From Pseudomonas citri (GTDB taxonomy: Bacteria > Pseudomonadota > Gammaproteobacteria > Pseudomonadales > Pseudomonadaceae), in NCBI RefSeq assembly GCF_025336485.1, contig NZ_JAODAB010000027.1, positions 17,409 to 81,408 of the forward strand: 64,000 nucleotides of DNA. The letters run 5' to 3'. Positions 62,477 through 64,000 of the stretch are shown one piece after another. The translations under genes were made by a program, and so were the position numbers. The first letter of the stretch is position 1. Each line of letters starts with the position of its first letter. The notes under the pieces are model-generated. The model made no database searches and was not told the DNA's origin. It saw only the letters and a list, made by a program, of their open reading frames with translations.

Positions 62477-63502
62477 CTATGCTGCGATCTCGTCTGAGAA
62501 ATAGCTAAGCAGCTCGATATCATTAGCTCTCTTTAGCTCACTGATTTTCTCTATATATTTTTTGCTAAGCTCGCGACGATATTTTCCGAGGTTTACCTTG
62601 GCCGCATCAATTGATTTAAAAGCCCCGTCAAACATTTCAACAGCATTACCAAAATCATCGGCGCTCATTTCAACTAGATGTCTGTAAGAAGACTTGACAC
62701 CAACGCAAAACCCAATGAAATTATTTTGAGTTTTTAGCCAGCTTTTAGCACCTTCATTAGCCGAAAATTTGTCAACCAACTCAAGCACCTGTTGAAACTC
62801 CAAGCCATTCTCCACTACAGCCGTTGCCATAATATTCCCAACAATAATCTCATCCATTTTTTCGCTGATGATTTTATTGTTTTCGTTATGAACGCTATTG
62901 GTGAAAAATGCCAAATACCCTTTAGATATATCGGCAAGATTAAACGCGCCGCGCTTTATCTTTTCGCCACGGTCCTTCTCGGACTGAACCTCAATTTCAA
63001 GAGACTCAAAGTCGAACAGCTCTTCTGTGAGTACCTCGATTTGATGCCGAGGAGTCATTGGACGCTGACCATTGTTCAGCGTAATCATCCGATACAGCAA
63101 CATGTCTTTGTTTCCAGAGATAATGATGCTCAGGAATAGAGCTTTCTCAGCTGGAAAATTTTCATCATCTTTAATGCTATTAAGTGTGTTCAGGCGCTGC
63201 ATGCCGTCCAGGACATACCCACCACCAATATTTTCATTCGCGTATTCCGTTGCTTCTTCTATGCCTTGGAACTCTGGACTCGGATCAACCATTGCTAAGG
63301 TAATGGCAGGCATCAAACACCCCTTCAGGAGGTCGTTCCGAAGGCGATCATAGAATGCAGGGTTTTGAATTTTTCGCTGCGCAGCAAAGCGGTTGATCAG
63401 AGGGAAAACTTTCTCGATTGCATAGCCATATGTAGTTTGACCAGTCAAAACAACGCTTTTAATAACCGCGTCGTATTCCTGCGTAAAAATTGTAATGCTC
63501 AT
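62477..63502 (-). CDS. DGQHR/DndB-like protein
   Basis: A 341-residue protein. VLDGMQRLNTLNSI (97-110) resembles the DGQHR signature, with the second motif TLNNGQRPMTPRHQIEVL (141-158), as in DndB and related ParB-fold proteins. DGQHR proteins occur in DNA-modification and defence clusters; their roles vary. The tail (LGKYRRELSKKYIEKISELKR) is helical and basic. RBS GGAGGG; promoter below. It is upstream of, and coupled to, the HEPN-like gene. Confidence 0.75.
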   Translation of the reverse strand: MSITIFTQEYDAVIKSVVLTGQTTYGYAIEKVFPLINRFAAQRKIQNPAFYDRLRNDLLKGCLMPAITLAMVDPSPEFQGIEEATEYANENIGGGYVLDGMQRLNTLNSIKDDENFPAEKALFLSIIISGNKDMLLYRMITLNNGQRPMTPRHQIEVLTEELFDFESLEIEVQSEKDRGEKIKRGAFNLADISKGYLAFFTNSVHNENNKIISEKMDEIIVGNIMATAVVENGLEFQQVLELVDKFSANEGAKSWLKTQNNFIGFCVGVKSSYRHLVEMSADDFGNAVEMFDGAFKSIDAAKVNLGKYRRELSKKYIEKISELKRANDIELLSYFSDEIAA

Positions 63503-63527
63503 CTAAGAATCCCTCCAAAAAACGAGA

Positions 63528-63556
63528 ATCATATTCATATTGACTACCAGGGTAAA
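63528..63556 (-). promoter_or_regulatory. Promoter of the DGQHR-HEPN pair
   Basis: On the minus strand TTTACC (63551-63556), a 17-base spacer and TATGAT (63528-63533), 26 bases before the start codon. Confidence 0.6.
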
Positions 63557-64000
63557 GATCAGCTCAGCATCCAAGCGACGACACTCTATCCTCGCCCGTT
63601 CGCTGAGAAGTGGCCGTCTGCTGCCTGCCACCACGGCAGCTTTGGGCGGATTCCTGCCTATTCTCTACGGAGGGGATGATCGACAACGTTCGAATTCAGG
63701 AGGCTTACCATTCCGTATGTGGCTCTGAATTACTTGCAGACTGACTACGTGCTGACCTCTAAAAAATCCCGAGTTCGATTCCACCGAACGCCATAACTAG
63801 CTGATTTATTTATAGTTACTAGTTGGGGTACGACGAATTTTCCAGCGAATTCCAGATCCGCGGAAAACCTGGCCTCGCAGTAAGCTACCGTTCGTCTGGT
63901 GCCACCATACAAGACGAAGCCCTCCCCCGGTGTCAGGATAGTTGTCGCCTCTCCAGATTCACCTGAAAACAATCCCTGGGGGCGGAAAGAGAGTCGATGT
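63557..64000. other. Right edge of the island and beyond; no convincing gene
   Basis: No recognisable gene. A minus-strand frame (about 63745 to the window edge) is open and ends in the att-like DNA; it may be the end of a gene entering from the right, truncated by insertion, but I cannot place it. 63767-63792 is a candidate attR. Confidence 0.4.
63767..63792 (+). repeat. Candidate degenerate attR
   Basis: TCCCGAGTTCGATTCC (63767-63782) matches the tRNA-Thr T-arm (53585-53600) at 15 of 16. It overlaps ATTCCACCGAACGCC (63778-63792), which matches 53631-53645, downstream of the tRNA, at 14 of 15. The right copy thus looks like the left region with 30-31 bases lost between two ATTCC repeats. 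GTTCGATTCC is common to many tRNAs, so this is tentative. Confidence 0.4.

Noticed and set aside
63745..63999. Open minus-strand frame at the right edge
   Set aside because: Could be the truncated end of a gene entering from outside, but its last third reads att/tRNA-like DNA and no family is visible, so it is not called.

Overview
The window is chromosomal DNA of a fluorescent Pseudomonas, most likely of the P. fluorescens group. Gene order from hutU to the amino-acid ABC transporter follows, from memory, the P. aeruginosa PAO1 stretch around PA5100 to PA5155. The DNA is GC-rich with Pseudomonas codon use, and REP-type palindromes typical of P. fluorescens lie between genes. About 53 kb is conserved core. 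The last 10 kb, after tRNA-Thr, is an AT-richer genomic island.

Layout. 0-4 kb: histidine utilization (hutU partial, hutD, hutC, hutF) with two HutC-type operators and a sigma-54 promoter. 4-9.5 kb: lipocalin Blc, a BamE-like lipoprotein, a PctA-type amino-acid chemoreceptor with a FliA-type promoter, a Phd/ParE toxin-antitoxin pair, a DUF924 protein and fbp. 9.5-17.2 kb: DUF3999 and DUF2339 envelope genes and glgP. 17.2-28.2 kb: a cysteine-cluster protein, typA, thiI, then the nitrogen block glnA, periplasmic chorismate mutase, two DUF4124 genes, ntrB, ntrC and a three-module RNA matching the description of NrsZ. 28.2-35.7 kb: trmL, secB, grxC, a rhodanese-like protein, gpmI, envC, ctpA and a divergent polysaccharide deacetylase. 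35.7-39.7 kb: a solute-binding protein and hisB-hisH-DUF2164-hisA-hisF. 39.8-45.5 kb: OFA-family transporter, asmA-like gene, mutY, yggX, tRNA-Phe. 45.7-53.2 kb: small unknown genes, a truncated DUF1016 gene between two paralogues, a MITE-like element, an ArgR-type operator and a basic amino-acid ABC transporter, then a methyltransferase.

The island (53.6-63.8 kb) begins at tRNA-Thr(TGT) with a P4-type integrase. A 0.9-kb hairpin-rich non-coding stretch follows, then a second integrase-domain gene translationally coupled to a 91-residue ORF. The cargo is a 1270-residue protein with an N-terminal PDDEXK-like segment and a STAND-like region lacking a Walker A motif, facing a tightly coupled pair: a DGQHR/DndB-like protein and a protein with a HEPN-type RX4H motif. 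I recognise no named system with this content. It is the best candidate in the window for an undescribed defence module.

Regulatory theme: sigma-54 promoters are visible before hutU, glnA and the NrsZ-like RNA, and possibly ntrB, with NtrC-like sites at the last three. This ties nitrogen assimilation and histidine catabolism together in one region.
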